DNA of 64,000 nt from Ramlibacter sp. PS4R-6 (GTDB taxonomy: Bacteria > Pseudomonadota > Gammaproteobacteria > Burkholderiales > Burkholderiaceae_C): NCBI RefSeq assembly GCF_037572775.1, contig NZ_JBBHKA010000001.1:2480001-2544000 (forward strand), read 5' to 3'. Shown one piece after another: positions 8,360 through 16,399 of this stretch. Made by a program: the position numbers and the translations under genes. Every line of letters starts with the position of its first letter. Position 1 is the stretch's first letter. The notes under the pieces are model-generated. The model ran no database searches. It had not been told where the DNA came from and saw only the letters and a program-made list of their open reading frames with translations.

Positions 8360-8748
8360 CAGCCGAACCTCGCGAAGTGGGGACGCTGCTCCTGCGCGTC
8401 GCCCTGGTAGTACTCGGCGAAGCGGGCGAACTGGCGCTGGGCCTCGGCCGGGTCCTTGCCTTCCTTCAGCACGGCGCTAGTGAAGCCGGTGCGCTGCATC
8501 TGCACCAGCTGGTCGATGAGCACGTCGCCGGTGGCGCGGATGTCGCCGGCGAAGCGGCGGCGGCGGCGGATCAGCCAGGCCTGGCTGTAGGCGCGGCCGT
8601 CGGTGAACTTGGGGAAGTTCAATTCCACGCGGTCGACGCCTTCCAGCGACACCGTGAGCGGGTCGACGTCGTTCGTCAGTTGCAACACGCGCCCTTGGCC
8701 CTGCGCCTCATGCTGCGCGGCCGAGAGGATCCGGATGGTCTGCTGCAT
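8359..8748 (-). CDS. DUF934 protein linked to sulfite reductase
   Basis: The 129-residue protein belongs to the DUF934 family, which is almost always encoded beside cysI in proteobacteria and is thought to assist sulfite reduction; its biochemical role is unproven. Visible features are the core FPKFTDGRAYSQAWLIRRRRRFAG and a C-terminal AEAQRQFARFAEYYQGDAQ. It has no signal peptide or membrane segment. The ATG overlaps the cysI stop by one base; a GTG one codon upstream is an equal alternative start. Confidence 0.85.
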   Translation of the reverse strand: MQQTIRILSAAQHEAQGQGRVLQLTNDVDPLTVSLEGVDRVELNFPKFTDGRAYSQAWLIRRRRRFAGDIRATGDVLIDQLVQMQRTGFTSAVLKEGKDPAEAQRQFARFAEYYQGDAQEQRPHFARFG

Positions 8749-10577
8749 CACGCCACCTCCTTCTCGACGAAGCGTGCGGCGTTGGCGGCGGCCTTGAAGG
8801 GTTCGTGGCCGACGCGGCGCAGCGTGGCGATAAAGGTTTCCAGGCGGCCGTTGGCGGCGGGCTGGCGCAGCTGGCGGTAGGTGTCGATCAGCGCCTCGAT
8901 CACGCCGGCGACCTCTTCCTTGGCGAACGAGGGGCCGACGATCTTGCCGGGCGAGGCCGGGCCGCCGGCGCGCGAGCCGTCGCCGCCGCCGAGCGTGATC
9001 TGGTACCACTCCTTGCCGTCCTTGTCGACGCCGAGGATGCCGATGTGGCCGGCGTGGTGGTGGCCGCACGAGTTGATGCAGCCCGAGAAGTTGATGTCGA
9101 TCTCGCCGATGTCCCATTCCTCGTCGAGGTCCTGGAAGCGCTCGGTGATGGCTTCGGCGATGGGCAGCGAGCGCGCATTGGCCAGCGAGCAGAAGTCGCC
9201 GCCGGGGCAGGCGATCATGTCGGTGATCAGGCCGATGTTCGGGCGCGCCAGGCCCAGCTTGCGGGCGGCGGCCCACAGCTCGGGCAGGTCGTCCTGGTGC
9301 ACCCAGGGCAGCAGCAGGTTCTGCTCGTGCGTCACGCGGGCCTCGCCGGCGGAGAAGCGCTCGGCCAGTTGGGCGGCAGCGTCGAACTGGTCGGCGGTGC
9401 AGTCACCCGGGTGCTGGCCCAGGCGCTTGAACGACAGCACCACCGCGCGCAGCTCGGGGTTGCGGTGCGGCAGCACGTTGCGCTGCAGCCAGCGGTCGTA
9501 GCCGGGGTCGGCCTCGGCATCGGCGCGGATGATCTGGTGCACCTGCTGCGCGGCGGCGTCGCGCGGCTGGCGCTGCAGGACGGGCGGCGCGAACTGCGCG
9601 GCGATGCGGTCGTACTCGGCCTGCGTGATGGTGTGCGGGGCGCCGTCGAGCTCGACGATCTGGCGGAACTCTTCTTCCACCTTGTCGATGTAGGCCTGGC
9701 CCTCGCTCTTCACGAGGATCTTGATGCGGGCCTTCCAGATGTTGTCGCGGCGGCCGTACTGGTTGTACACGCGCACGCAGGCCTCGATGTAATTGAGGAT
9801 CTGCTGCCACGGCACGAACTGGCCGACCACCGTGCCGATGATCGGCGTGCGGCCCATGCCGCCGCCCACCTGCACGCGGAAGCCGAGCTCGCCGGCCTCG
9901 TTGCGCAGCAGTTGCAGGCCGATGTCGTACCAGCCCAGCGCGGCGCGGTCTTCCTGGGCGCCGTTCACGGCGATCTTGAACTTGCGCGGCAGGAACACGA
10001 ATTCCGGGTGCAGCGCGGCCCACTGGCGGATGATCTCCACGAAGGGGCGCGGGTCGGCGACCTCGTCGACCGCGATGCCGGCCAGGTGGTCGGCCGTGAT
10101 GTTGCGGATGGCGTTGCCGCTGGTCTGGATGCCGTGCATGTTCACGGACGCCAGCAGTTCCATCACTTCCGCGCTCTTCACGAGCGGGATCCAGTTGAAC
10201 TGCACGTTGGTGCGCGTGGTGAAGTGGCCGTAGCCGTACTTCAGCTCGCTGCCGACCTGGCGGTTGGTGCCGGGCACGGGCACGGTACCCAGGGCCGTCT
10301 GCTTTTCCTGCGCCTCGGCCAGCAGGGCGGCATCGGGCTTGTCGTAGTCGCGCGCGATCGTGCCGAGCACGCGCAGCTGCTCGCTGGACAGTTCGCCGTA
10401 GGGCACCGAGATGCGCGCCATGGGCGCGTAGCGCTGGAGGTACCAGCCGTTCTGCAGGCGCAGCGGCCGGAACTCGTCGTCGCTCAGCGTGCCGGCGAGG
10501 TTGCGCTCGAGCTGGTCGCGGTACTGCGCGGCCCGGTTGCGGACGAACTGTTTGTCGAATTCGGAGTATTGGTACAT
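8748..10577 (-). CDS. cysI: Nitrite/sulfite reductase hemoprotein
   Basis: The 609-residue enzyme performs the six-electron reduction of sulfite to sulfide. It shows two ferredoxin-like half-domains, an NxIRNITAD block (GNAIRNITADHLAGI) for siroheme binding, and the four cysteines for the coupled [4Fe-4S]-siroheme centre, CPGGDFC and GCINSCGHHH near residues 480-530. No flavoprotein subunit CysJ is encoded nearby; electrons may come from the FdxA-reductase pair downstream (inference). It is the first gene of the operon; its 215-base divergent upstream region carries dyads described separately. Confidence 0.93.
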   Translation of the reverse strand: MYQYSEFDKQFVRNRAAQYRDQLERNLAGTLSDDEFRPLRLQNGWYLQRYAPMARISVPYGELSSEQLRVLGTIARDYDKPDAALLAEAQEKQTALGTVPVPGTNRQVGSELKYGYGHFTTRTNVQFNWIPLVKSAEVMELLASVNMHGIQTSGNAIRNITADHLAGIAVDEVADPRPFVEIIRQWAALHPEFVFLPRKFKIAVNGAQEDRAALGWYDIGLQLLRNEAGELGFRVQVGGGMGRTPIIGTVVGQFVPWQQILNYIEACVRVYNQYGRRDNIWKARIKILVKSEGQAYIDKVEEEFRQIVELDGAPHTITQAEYDRIAAQFAPPVLQRQPRDAAAQQVHQIIRADAEADPGYDRWLQRNVLPHRNPELRAVVLSFKRLGQHPGDCTADQFDAAAQLAERFSAGEARVTHEQNLLLPWVHQDDLPELWAAARKLGLARPNIGLITDMIACPGGDFCSLANARSLPIAEAITERFQDLDEEWDIGEIDINFSGCINSCGHHHAGHIGILGVDKDGKEWYQITLGGGDGSRAGGPASPGKIVGPSFAKEEVAGVIEALIDTYRQLRQPAANGRLETFIATLRRVGHEPFKAAANAARFVEKEVA

Positions 10578-10630
10578 GGCGGTGCGGCCCCGTCCCTCGG
10601 GGAGCTGCGAATGTACGGGCGGCCCTTATG

Positions 10631-10652
10631 GAACCAAACTATTTTTTGGTTC
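10631..10652. promoter_or_regulatory. Inverted repeat in the cysI promoter region
   Basis: GAACCAAA and TTTGGTTC form 8-bp arms around a 6-base spacer. On the minus strand the dyad covers a -10-like AATAGT about 55-60 bases before the cysI start, so a bound protein or hairpin could control the operon. The factor is unknown. Confidence 0.45.
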
Positions 10653-10661
10653 ACGCGATAT

Positions 10662-10677
10662 GCGGATAAGCTTATGC
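10662..10677. promoter_or_regulatory. Shared sulfur-gene motif GCGGATAAGCTTATGC
   Basis: This AT-rich dyad (core ATAAGCTTAT) recurs with one change 2.9 kb away upstream of the sulfate-binding protein gene. It lies about 85-100 bases before cysI and just upstream of the position expected for its -35 element. It is a candidate site for a CysB-like LysR activator (inference). A further CGGATAAG copy occurs about 55 bases away toward the receiver-like gene. Confidence 0.45.
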
Positions 10678-10793
10678 ACAAGGCGTGGCGCGGGTTTGCG
10701 GGGTGGCACAAGCTCATTCCGGATAAGGCCCCGTCGAGGCGGAACGCACCCCGATAATGGCGGCCTGCCCCAGCAACGAACACAACCGAGGGA

Positions 10794-11579
10794 ATGGCAC
10801 AGAGGGTCTTCGTCAATGTCGTCGGTTTCACGGACGAGGAACGCCACGCCCTGAACCTGCTGTTCCGCATGTCGGAGGAGCACGCGACCGCCTTCGCGCT
10901 GTGGCAGCCGCAGGCCCCGGAGCCCGCGCGGGTGGCGCTGATCGACGGCGAGAGCTACGAGGCGCGGGTCGAGCTGGAGCTGCCCCGCAACGCCGAAATC
11001 CCCGTGCTGTGGGTGGGCCCGCAGGCGCCCTTCAAGGCCTTCCGCAAGTTCGCGCGGCCCATCCAGTGGCCGGAGATCATCCGGGCGCTGGACGAGCTCT
11101 ACCCCTTCGACCCGACCGACAGCGGCTTCGACATCGACCTGGAGCAGCTCGACACGCTGCCTCCCGACAGCGGCTACTCCGACACCGTGCCGCCGGACAC
11201 GCAGCCGCCGGAGGTGGAGAAGCCCAGGCGCGCCCTGATCGCCTGCGCCAGCCTCGACGAGCGGCTGTACCTGCGGGCCAAGCTGGCGCTCGCGGGCCTG
11301 ACCATCGCCGACGAGGCCGAGACGGCCCCGCAAGCGCTGGAGCTCGTGCGCGACCGCGACTACGTGCTGGCCATCGTCGACCTGGGCCTGGGCGGGTTGC
11401 GCGGGTGGGACTTCCTGAAGGAGCTCTCGCGCGGAACGCATCCCATCCCGAAGGTGATCGTCACGGCGTCCCGGCCCACGTTCGGCGAGCGCATGCGGGC
11501 GCGCAGCGCTGGCGTTGCGGCTTTCCTGGCCAAGCCGCCGGACCCGGTGCGGCTGCAGGAGCTGCTGGCTCAGGCCTGA
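10794..11579 (+). CDS. Receiver-like protein with two CheY-like modules, no output domain
   Basis: The 261-residue protein has no signal peptide. Residues about 150-261 look like a response-regulator receiver: ALIACASLDERLYLRAKL, a phospho-acceptor-like Asp in YVLAIVDLGLGG, a Thr in KVIVTASRP and a Lys in AAFLAKPPD. The N-terminal about 100 residues look like a degenerate receiver (VNVVGFTDEERHALNLLF, VALID, IPVLWVG) lacking the acidic pocket. A proline/acid linker joins them. It could be a phospho-relay or scaffold protein; the partner is unknown. It is divergent from cysI and ends in a 10-base convergent overlap with mnmC: both stop codons sit in the palindrome CTCAGGCCTGAG. Confidence 0.65.
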   Translation: MAQRVFVNVVGFTDEERHALNLLFRMSEEHATAFALWQPQAPEPARVALIDGESYEARVELELPRNAEIPVLWVGPQAPFKAFRKFARPIQWPEIIRALDELYPFDPTDSGFDIDLEQLDTLPPDSGYSDTVPPDTQPPEVEKPRRALIACASLDERLYLRAKLALAGLTIADEAETAPQALELVRDRDYVLAIVDLGLGGLRGWDFLKELSRGTHPIPKVIVTASRPTFGERMRARSAGVAAFLAKPPDPVRLQELLAQA

Positions 11580-13237
11580 GGACGCAGGGCCCGCGCGACG
11601 TCGATGGCTGCCGCCAGGCGCGCGTCGATCGGCAAGGGCTCATCGTGGAGGCGTGCGGCGAGCAACTCCGCCGCGAGCAGGCTGAAGGTCAGGCCGCGCG
11701 AACCCATGGCGGTAACGAGCCACACCCGCGGATCGATTTCGCCCACCAGCGGCCTGCGGTCGCGCGACGTGCAGCGCACACCGGCCCAGGCCTTCACGTC
11801 GCGGCCCTCGAGCTGCGCGGCCATGTCGGGTAGCAGCGCGCGCAGGCGCTGCAGGTTGGCCTTCGTATCTTCGTCGCGGATGGCCGTGTCGGCGTCGCCG
11901 CGCCCGTAGGTCGAGCCGCAGAACCACGCGAGCGAACCGTCGAGGGGCACCGAGGGGATGAAGTGCCCGTCGCCGTTGACCGGCGACGCCGGCACGGCCC
12001 AGCCATCTTCCTGGCGGCCCCAGGCGACCTGCCCGCGCACGGGATGCAGCTGGACCCGATCGCCGACGAGCGCCTGCGAGCCGTGCGCCGCCGCGACGAC
12101 GACGAGGTCGGCGCTCAGGTCACTGAGAGATTCAACGCGGGTGTTCCCCCGGAACTCGATCCGCGGTTGCGACAGCCACGCGCGAACGAGCGGGGCCGGC
12201 TTGATCCAGGCCGCGCGCTCCTGCCACAGGCCGTCGTTGCGGCGCACGCCGGTCTCGCGCCAATCTTCGCCGTCGCGCAACGCACGCCGCGCTTCGCCCA
12301 GCGTCATGCGCACGCCTTCGCGCGACAGCCGCGACAGCAGGCCGTCGTCCGCCGACACGTGCGCCGCGAGCAAGCCGACAGGCAGGGCCGACGCGCCCGC
12401 GGCGGGCGCCGCCGCTGCGTCTAGCACCGTCACGCGCCAGCCGCGGCGCGCGAGGCTGGCGGCCGTGGCCGCACCCGCAAGCCCGGCGCCGATCACCACG
12501 GCGTCGCCGGCAGGTGGCGGCTCGCGATGCGCGCCCTTGGGCTCCCAGCGCGGGTCGAACAGGGCGTGCGTCGCATGCCGCTTGGGCGCCAGCCCTTCGA
12601 CCTTGTGCACCTCGAAGCCCGCCGCGGCCAGCGCGCGGCGCACGTCCCCGGAAGCCGTCCACGTCGCCAGGCGCGCGCCGCGCCGGCAGTGGCGGGCCAC
12701 GGCCTTGATGAGTGGCTCGTCCCACATCTGGGGGTTGCGCTGCGGATCGAAGCCGTCGAGGAACACCGAATCGGCGGTGAACGGCTCCTGCCGCAGCATC
12801 TCCTGTGCGTCGCGCACGTGCAGCGTGAGCAGCACGCGCCCGTCGTCGAAGGAGAGGCGATGCGCGCCGGGCGCAAGGCCGAACCACTGCGCGGCGAGCT
12901 CGCGCGCCAGCGGCTCCAGCTGCGCGTGGCCCGCGGCGCTGCGCACGATGTCCTCGGCCGCGACAGGCCATGCCTCGACCGACACGAAGTGCAGCAGGCG
13001 CGGGCGTTGCGGGTCGTCCTTCCACGCGCGCCAGGCGGCGAGGAAGTTCAACCCCAGCCCGAAGCCGGTCTCGAGGATGCGCCACTGCGCGCGCCCGCCC
13101 CAGGCCTCGGGCAGGCCGCAGCCGCGCAGGAAGACGTGGCGGGCCTGCTCCAGGCCGCCGGATGCGGGACGGTAGACGTCGTCGAAGCGGGCGCTGTAGG
13201 GCGTGCCGTCAGGCCGCCACTCGACAGGCTCCGCCAC
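11570..13237 (-). CDS. mnmC: Bifunctional tRNA mnm5s2U34 biosynthesis protein MnmC
   Basis: The 555-residue fusion completes the mnm5s2U modification of tRNA wobble uridine. The N-terminal SAM-dependent methyltransferase (about residues 1-235) shows ILETGFGLGLNFLAAW and DSVFLDGFDPQRNPQMW; the C-terminal FAD oxidoreductase starts with VVIGAGLAGAATAASLARRG near residue 250 and ends with VTAMGSRGLTFSLLAAELLA. It is shorter than the E. coli protein (668) but both domains are complete. It lies 6 bases after yggX on the same strand and overlaps the receiver-like gene tail to tail. Confidence 0.93.
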   Translation of the reverse strand: MAEPVEWRPDGTPYSARFDDVYRPASGGLEQARHVFLRGCGLPEAWGGRAQWRILETGFGLGLNFLAAWRAWKDDPQRPRLLHFVSVEAWPVAAEDIVRSAAGHAQLEPLARELAAQWFGLAPGAHRLSFDDGRVLLTLHVRDAQEMLRQEPFTADSVFLDGFDPQRNPQMWDEPLIKAVARHCRRGARLATWTASGDVRRALAAAGFEVHKVEGLAPKRHATHALFDPRWEPKGAHREPPPAGDAVVIGAGLAGAATAASLARRGWRVTVLDAAAAPAAGASALPVGLLAAHVSADDGLLSRLSREGVRMTLGEARRALRDGEDWRETGVRRNDGLWQERAAWIKPAPLVRAWLSQPRIEFRGNTRVESLSDLSADLVVVAAAHGSQALVGDRVQLHPVRGQVAWGRQEDGWAVPASPVNGDGHFIPSVPLDGSLAWFCGSTYGRGDADTAIRDEDTKANLQRLRALLPDMAAQLEGRDVKAWAGVRCTSRDRRPLVGEIDPRVWLVTAMGSRGLTFSLLAAELLAARLHDEPLPIDARLAAAIDVARALRPQA

Positions 13238-13243
13238 GCGCGG

Positions 13244-13516
13244 TCACTCTTTGGGAGGCACGTAGCCCTGCGCCACGTCCGCGCCGCCGCCGAAGAAGTG
13301 CGCCTCCATCTGGCGCTTGAGGTACTCGCGGGCGCGCTGGTCGGCCAGGTTCAGGCGGTTTTCATTGACCAGCATGGTCTGCTGCTTGATCCACGCCTGC
13401 CACGCTTCCTTGCTGACGGTTTCGTAGATGCGCTTGCCCAGCTCGCCGGGGTAGGGCGGGAAGTCCAGGCCTTCGGCCTCTTTGCCGAGCTTGATGCATT
13501 GGACGGTGCGGGGCAT
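13244..13516 (-). CDS. yggX: Probable Fe(2+)-trafficking / oxidative damage protection protein
   Basis: The 90-residue protein matches the YggX family: [27 protein letters not shown] at the start with the conserved Cys7, then [19 protein letters not shown] and [13 protein letters not shown]. YggX proteins protect iron-sulfur clusters from oxidation and link to iron and thiol balance (known for the family). It is followed closely by mnmC, and its upstream region is shared divergently with the sulfate-binding protein gene. Confidence 0.95.
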   Translation of the reverse strand: MPRTVQCIKLGKEAEGLDFPPYPGELGKRIYETVSKEAWQAWIKQQTMLVNENRLNLADQRAREYLKRQMEAHFFGGGADVAQGYVPPKE

Positions 13517-13539
13517 GGGGAACCTCTTGGTGCGGTGGT

Positions 13540-13560
13540 GCGGATTAGCTTATGCGGATA
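13540..13560. promoter_or_regulatory. Second copy of the sulfur-gene motif
   Basis: GCGGATTAGCTTATGC matches the motif before cysI at 15 of 16 positions and is followed by another GCGGATA. It lies about 80-100 bases before the GTG of the sulfate-binding protein gene and about 25 bases before yggX on the other strand. Candidate CysB-type operator (inference). Confidence 0.45.
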
Positions 13561-13638
13561 AACAACTGAAAACTCTGTCGTTCCCGTTCGCGGCGGCCCA
13601 CTGAACAATCGCCTCCAGCAACAACAAGGAGCCGTGCA

Positions 13639-14682
13639 GTGAGCACCCGTCGCAACTTTATCAAGATTCCCCTGGCCGCCGCCGCCCTGGCGGGCATGGC
13701 CCTCACCGGCGCGGGCGTGCTCGCCCAGCAGCAGCCGGCCGCGAAGGGTCCCGTGGCCCTCCTGAACGTCTCCTACGACCCGACGCGCGAGCTCTACGTG
13801 GAGTTCAACCAGGCCTTTGCGAAGTACTGGAAGGGCAAGACCGGGCAGGACGTGACCGTGAAGCAATCGCACGGCGGCTCGGGCAAGCAGGCCCGCTCCA
13901 TCATCGACGGCCTCGACGCCGACGTGGCCACGCTCGCGCTGGCCGGCGACACCGACGCGCTGGTGAAGAACGGCGCATGGCTTTCGCCCGACTGGCAGAA
14001 GAAGCTGCCGCACAACGCGTCGCCCTACACGTCGACCATCGTGCTGGTGGTGCGCGCGGGCAACCCGAAGGGCATCAAGGACTGGGACGACCTGGCCAAG
14101 CCCGGGGTCAGCGTGATCACGCCCAACCCGAAGACCTCGGGCGGCGCGCGCTGGAACTACCTGGCCGCGTGGGAATTCGCCAAGCGCAAGTACGGCGGCG
14201 ACGCCAAGGCCCGCGAGTTCGTGGCCAGGCTGTACAACAACGTGCCGGTGCTCGACACGGGCGCGCGCGGCTCGACGATCACGTTCGCGCAGCGGGCGCA
14301 GGGCGACGTGCTGATCGCCTGGGAAAACGAGGCGTTCCTGCTCGAGAAGGAATTCGGCGCCAAGTTCGACGTCGTCGCGCCGTCGATCTCCATCCTGGCG
14401 GAGCCGGCGGTGGCGGTGGTCGACAAGAACGTGGACAAGAAGGGCACGCGTGAGGTGGCGACCGAGTACCTGAAGTTCCTCTACAGCGAGGAAGGCCAGG
14501 ACATCATCGGCAAGAACTTCTACCGCCCGGCCGTTTCGCAGAAGGCCCAGGCCAAGTACGCCAAGCAGTTCCCGAAGATCAACCTGTTCACCATCGACCA
14601 GGCTTTCGGTGGCTGGGGCAAGGCGGACAAGGAGCACTTCGCGGACGGCGGCTCCTTCGACCAGATTTACACGCGGAAGTGA
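13639..14682 (+). CDS. sbp: Sulfate ABC transporter substrate-binding protein
   Basis: The 347-residue periplasmic protein binds sulfate (or thiosulfate) for an ABC importer. The GTG start has a clear SD (AAGGAG) and opens a twin-arginine-like signal, [20 protein letters not shown], ending near AQQQ. Family blocks are [17 protein letters not shown] near residue 45, [20 protein letters not shown], and [16 protein letters not shown]. The permease and ATPase genes (cysT, cysW, cysA) are absent: the gene stands alone and is closed by a strong terminator, so its transporter partners must be elsewhere. The motif shared with the cysI region suggests common control. Confidence 0.93.
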   Translation: MSTRRNFIKIPLAAAALAGMALTGAGVLAQQQPAAKGPVALLNVSYDPTRELYVEFNQAFAKYWKGKTGQDVTVKQSHGGSGKQARSIIDGLDADVATLALAGDTDALVKNGAWLSPDWQKKLPHNASPYTSTIVLVVRAGNPKGIKDWDDLAKPGVSVITPNPKTSGGARWNYLAAWEFAKRKYGGDAKAREFVARLYNNVPVLDTGARGSTITFAQRAQGDVLIAWENEAFLLEKEFGAKFDVVAPSISILAEPAVAVVDKNVDKKGTREVATEYLKFLYSEEGQDIIGKNFYRPAVSQKAQAKYAKQFPKINLFTIDQAFGGWGKADKEHFADGGSFDQIYTRK

Positions 14683-14709
14683 AAAGAGCGCCGCGATGCG
14701 GCGCTCTTT
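14683..14709. terminator. Bidirectional terminator between sbp and azoR
   Basis: A perfect 12-bp stem (AAAGAGCGCCGC / GCGGCGCTCTTT) closes a 3-base loop between two convergent genes. Both outer arms give a short T-run in their own direction, so it can stop both transcripts. Confidence 0.8.
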
Positions 14710-14724
14710 CTCTCCCGGCTACGC

Positions 14725-15375
14725 TCAGGCGGCCAGCGCGGCTTCGGCTTCGTTGGCCGCTTCGCGCACCGCGGCGCGGATAGCGATGTCGGCGGCCTCG
14801 AAGGCCTTCGCCTTCGCTTCCTCACCCATGGCCACGCCCTCGGCGCGCACGATGCGCACGTCGGTGATGCCGAAGAAGCCGAACACGGTCTTCAGGTAGC
14901 TCTCCTGGTGCTCGATCGACTCCATGACGGGGTTGCCGAAGTACATGCCGCCGCGCGAGGAGGCGACGATCACCGTCTTGCCACCGGCCAGGCCCACGGG
15001 GCCCTTCTCGGTGTACTTGAAGGTGCGGCCGGCCTGCGCGATGCGGTCGATCCAGGCCTTCAGCTGGGTCGGGATCGAGAAGTTGTACAGGGGCGCGCCC
15101 ACGACGATCACGTCGGCGGCGAGGAACTGGCTCACCAGGCGCTCGGAAACCTCGTTCTCGCGGCGCTGCACGTCGGACAGGCCTTCGGCGTTCACGCCCA
15201 TGCGGAAGCCCAGCGAGTCGACGTTCAGGTGGCTCGGCGCGTCCTTGGCCAGGTCGAGGTAATCGACGGTGGCGCCCGGGTTGGCGGCGCGCCATTCGCC
15301 GACGATGCGGCGGGTGAGCTCACGGGAGACGGAATTGCCCCCGAGGGCGCTGGAATCGATGTGCAGCAGTTTCAT
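14725..15375 (-). CDS. azoR: FMN-dependent NADH:azoreductase / quinone reductase
   Basis: The 216-residue flavodoxin-fold enzyme reduces quinones and azo compounds with NADH. Family blocks: [20 protein letters not shown] at the start (phosphate-binding loop of FMN), [29 protein letters not shown] and a [26 protein letters not shown] segment. The MKLLHIDS start has SD GGAGAA and is standard; an earlier in-frame ATG would add an atypical tail. It is divergent from a LysR gene that is probably its regulator, and ends at a bidirectional terminator. Confidence 0.92.
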   Translation of the reverse strand: MKLLHIDSSALGGNSVSRELTRRIVGEWRAANPGATVDYLDLAKDAPSHLNVDSLGFRMGVNAEGLSDVQRRENEVSERLVSQFLAADVIVVGAPLYNFSIPTQLKAWIDRIAQAGRTFKYTEKGPVGLAGGKTVIVASSRGGMYFGNPVMESIEHQESYLKTVFGFFGITDVRIVRAEGVAMGEEAKAKAFEAADIAIRAAVREAANEAEAALAA

Positions 15376-15394
15376 GGATCGTTCTCCTGATTGG

Positions 15395-15409
15395 CCTAAT
15401 TGGCTTAGG
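15395..15409. promoter_or_regulatory. Palindrome in the azoR-lysR control region
   Basis: CCTAA-TTGGC-TTAGG is a perfect interrupted palindrome about 20 bases before azoR and contains a T-N-A dyad like LysR operators. A second loose dyad ATTGT/ACAAT lies just before the LysR gene start. Likely a regulator binding site (inference). Confidence 0.4.
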
Positions 15410-15487
15410 AGTGATTGTGGGCATGCGTCGATCAATTGATAAGTCGGCAAAATCGGGCTACATTGTTCTCACTGGCAGGACAATCGC

Positions 15488-16399
15488 ATGAGAGATCTCA
15501 ACGACATGGTCTATTTCGCCGAGGTGGTGGACCAAGGCGGCTTTGCCGCGGCCGGCCGCTCCCTGGGTATCCCCAAATCCAAGCTGTCGCGCCGCGTGGC
15601 CGAGCTGGAGCAGCGCCTGGGCGTGCGCCTGCTCCAGCGCACGACGCGCAAGCTCTCCCTGACCGAGGCCGGCGAACTGTTCCACCGCCACGCGGTGGCC
15701 GTGCGCGAGGAATCGGAGGCGGCGGAGGAAGCCGTCGCGATGGTGCAGAGCGAAGCGCGCGGCACCATTCACGTGACGTGCCCGATCACGCTGGCGCAGA
15801 CGACGATCGGGCCCATCCTGCCGCGCTTCCTGAAGGAGCACCCGCTGGTGCGCGTCGAGATGCAGTTGACCAACCGCGTCGTCGACCTGGTGAAGGACGG
15901 CGTGGACGTGGCGCTGCGCGTGCGGCCCACGCTGGAGGACAGCAGCCTCGTCGTGAAGAAGCTCGCGACGTCGCAAAGCCTGGTGGTCGCGCACCCGTCG
16001 TTGATCGAGGCGCACGGCCGGCCGCAATCCGTCGAGGACCTGGCGAAGCTGCCGAGCATCGCGATGTCGGCGGTGGACGGCCGCGCGATCTGGTACCTGC
16101 GCGGGCCGGGCGACCGCGAGTTCGCGCTGCACATCAAGCCCGTGTTGACGGCCGACGACCTGCTCACGCTCAAGTACGCCGCGCTGCAGGGCTCGGGCAT
16201 GACCGTGATGCCCGACTACATGATGCGGCGCGAATTGCGCGAGGGAACGCTGGTGGACCTGTTGCCCGAATGGCGCCCGCGGCCGGGGATCATGCATGCC
16301 GTGTTCCCGTCGCGCCGCGGCATGGTGCCCGCCGTGCGGCGCTTCCTCGACTTCCTCGGCGAGAACGTCACCGCCGAAGGGCAGGACTGCCCGGTCTAG
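15488..16399 (+). CDS. LysR-family transcriptional regulator
   Basis: The 303-residue regulator has the N-terminal winged HTH (MRDLNDMVYFAEVVDQGGFAAAGRSLGIPKSKLSRRVAELEQRLGVRLLQRTTRKLSLTEAG in outline, residues 1-65) and a periplasmic-binding-fold effector domain (about 90-295). It resembles the quinone/azoreductase-linked LysR proteins. The divergent azoR neighbour and the palindrome between them suggest it controls azoR in response to an electrophile or quinone (inference). The stop codon overlaps the glgA stop tail to tail within CTAG. Confidence 0.9.
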   Translation: MRDLNDMVYFAEVVDQGGFAAAGRSLGIPKSKLSRRVAELEQRLGVRLLQRTTRKLSLTEAGELFHRHAVAVREESEAAEEAVAMVQSEARGTIHVTCPITLAQTTIGPILPRFLKEHPLVRVEMQLTNRVVDLVKDGVDVALRVRPTLEDSSLVVKKLATSQSLVVAHPSLIEAHGRPQSVEDLAKLPSIAMSAVDGRAIWYLRGPGDREFALHIKPVLTADDLLTLKYAALQGSGMTVMPDYMMRRELREGTLVDLLPEWRPRPGIMHAVFPSRRGMVPAVRRFLDFLGENVTAEGQDCPV

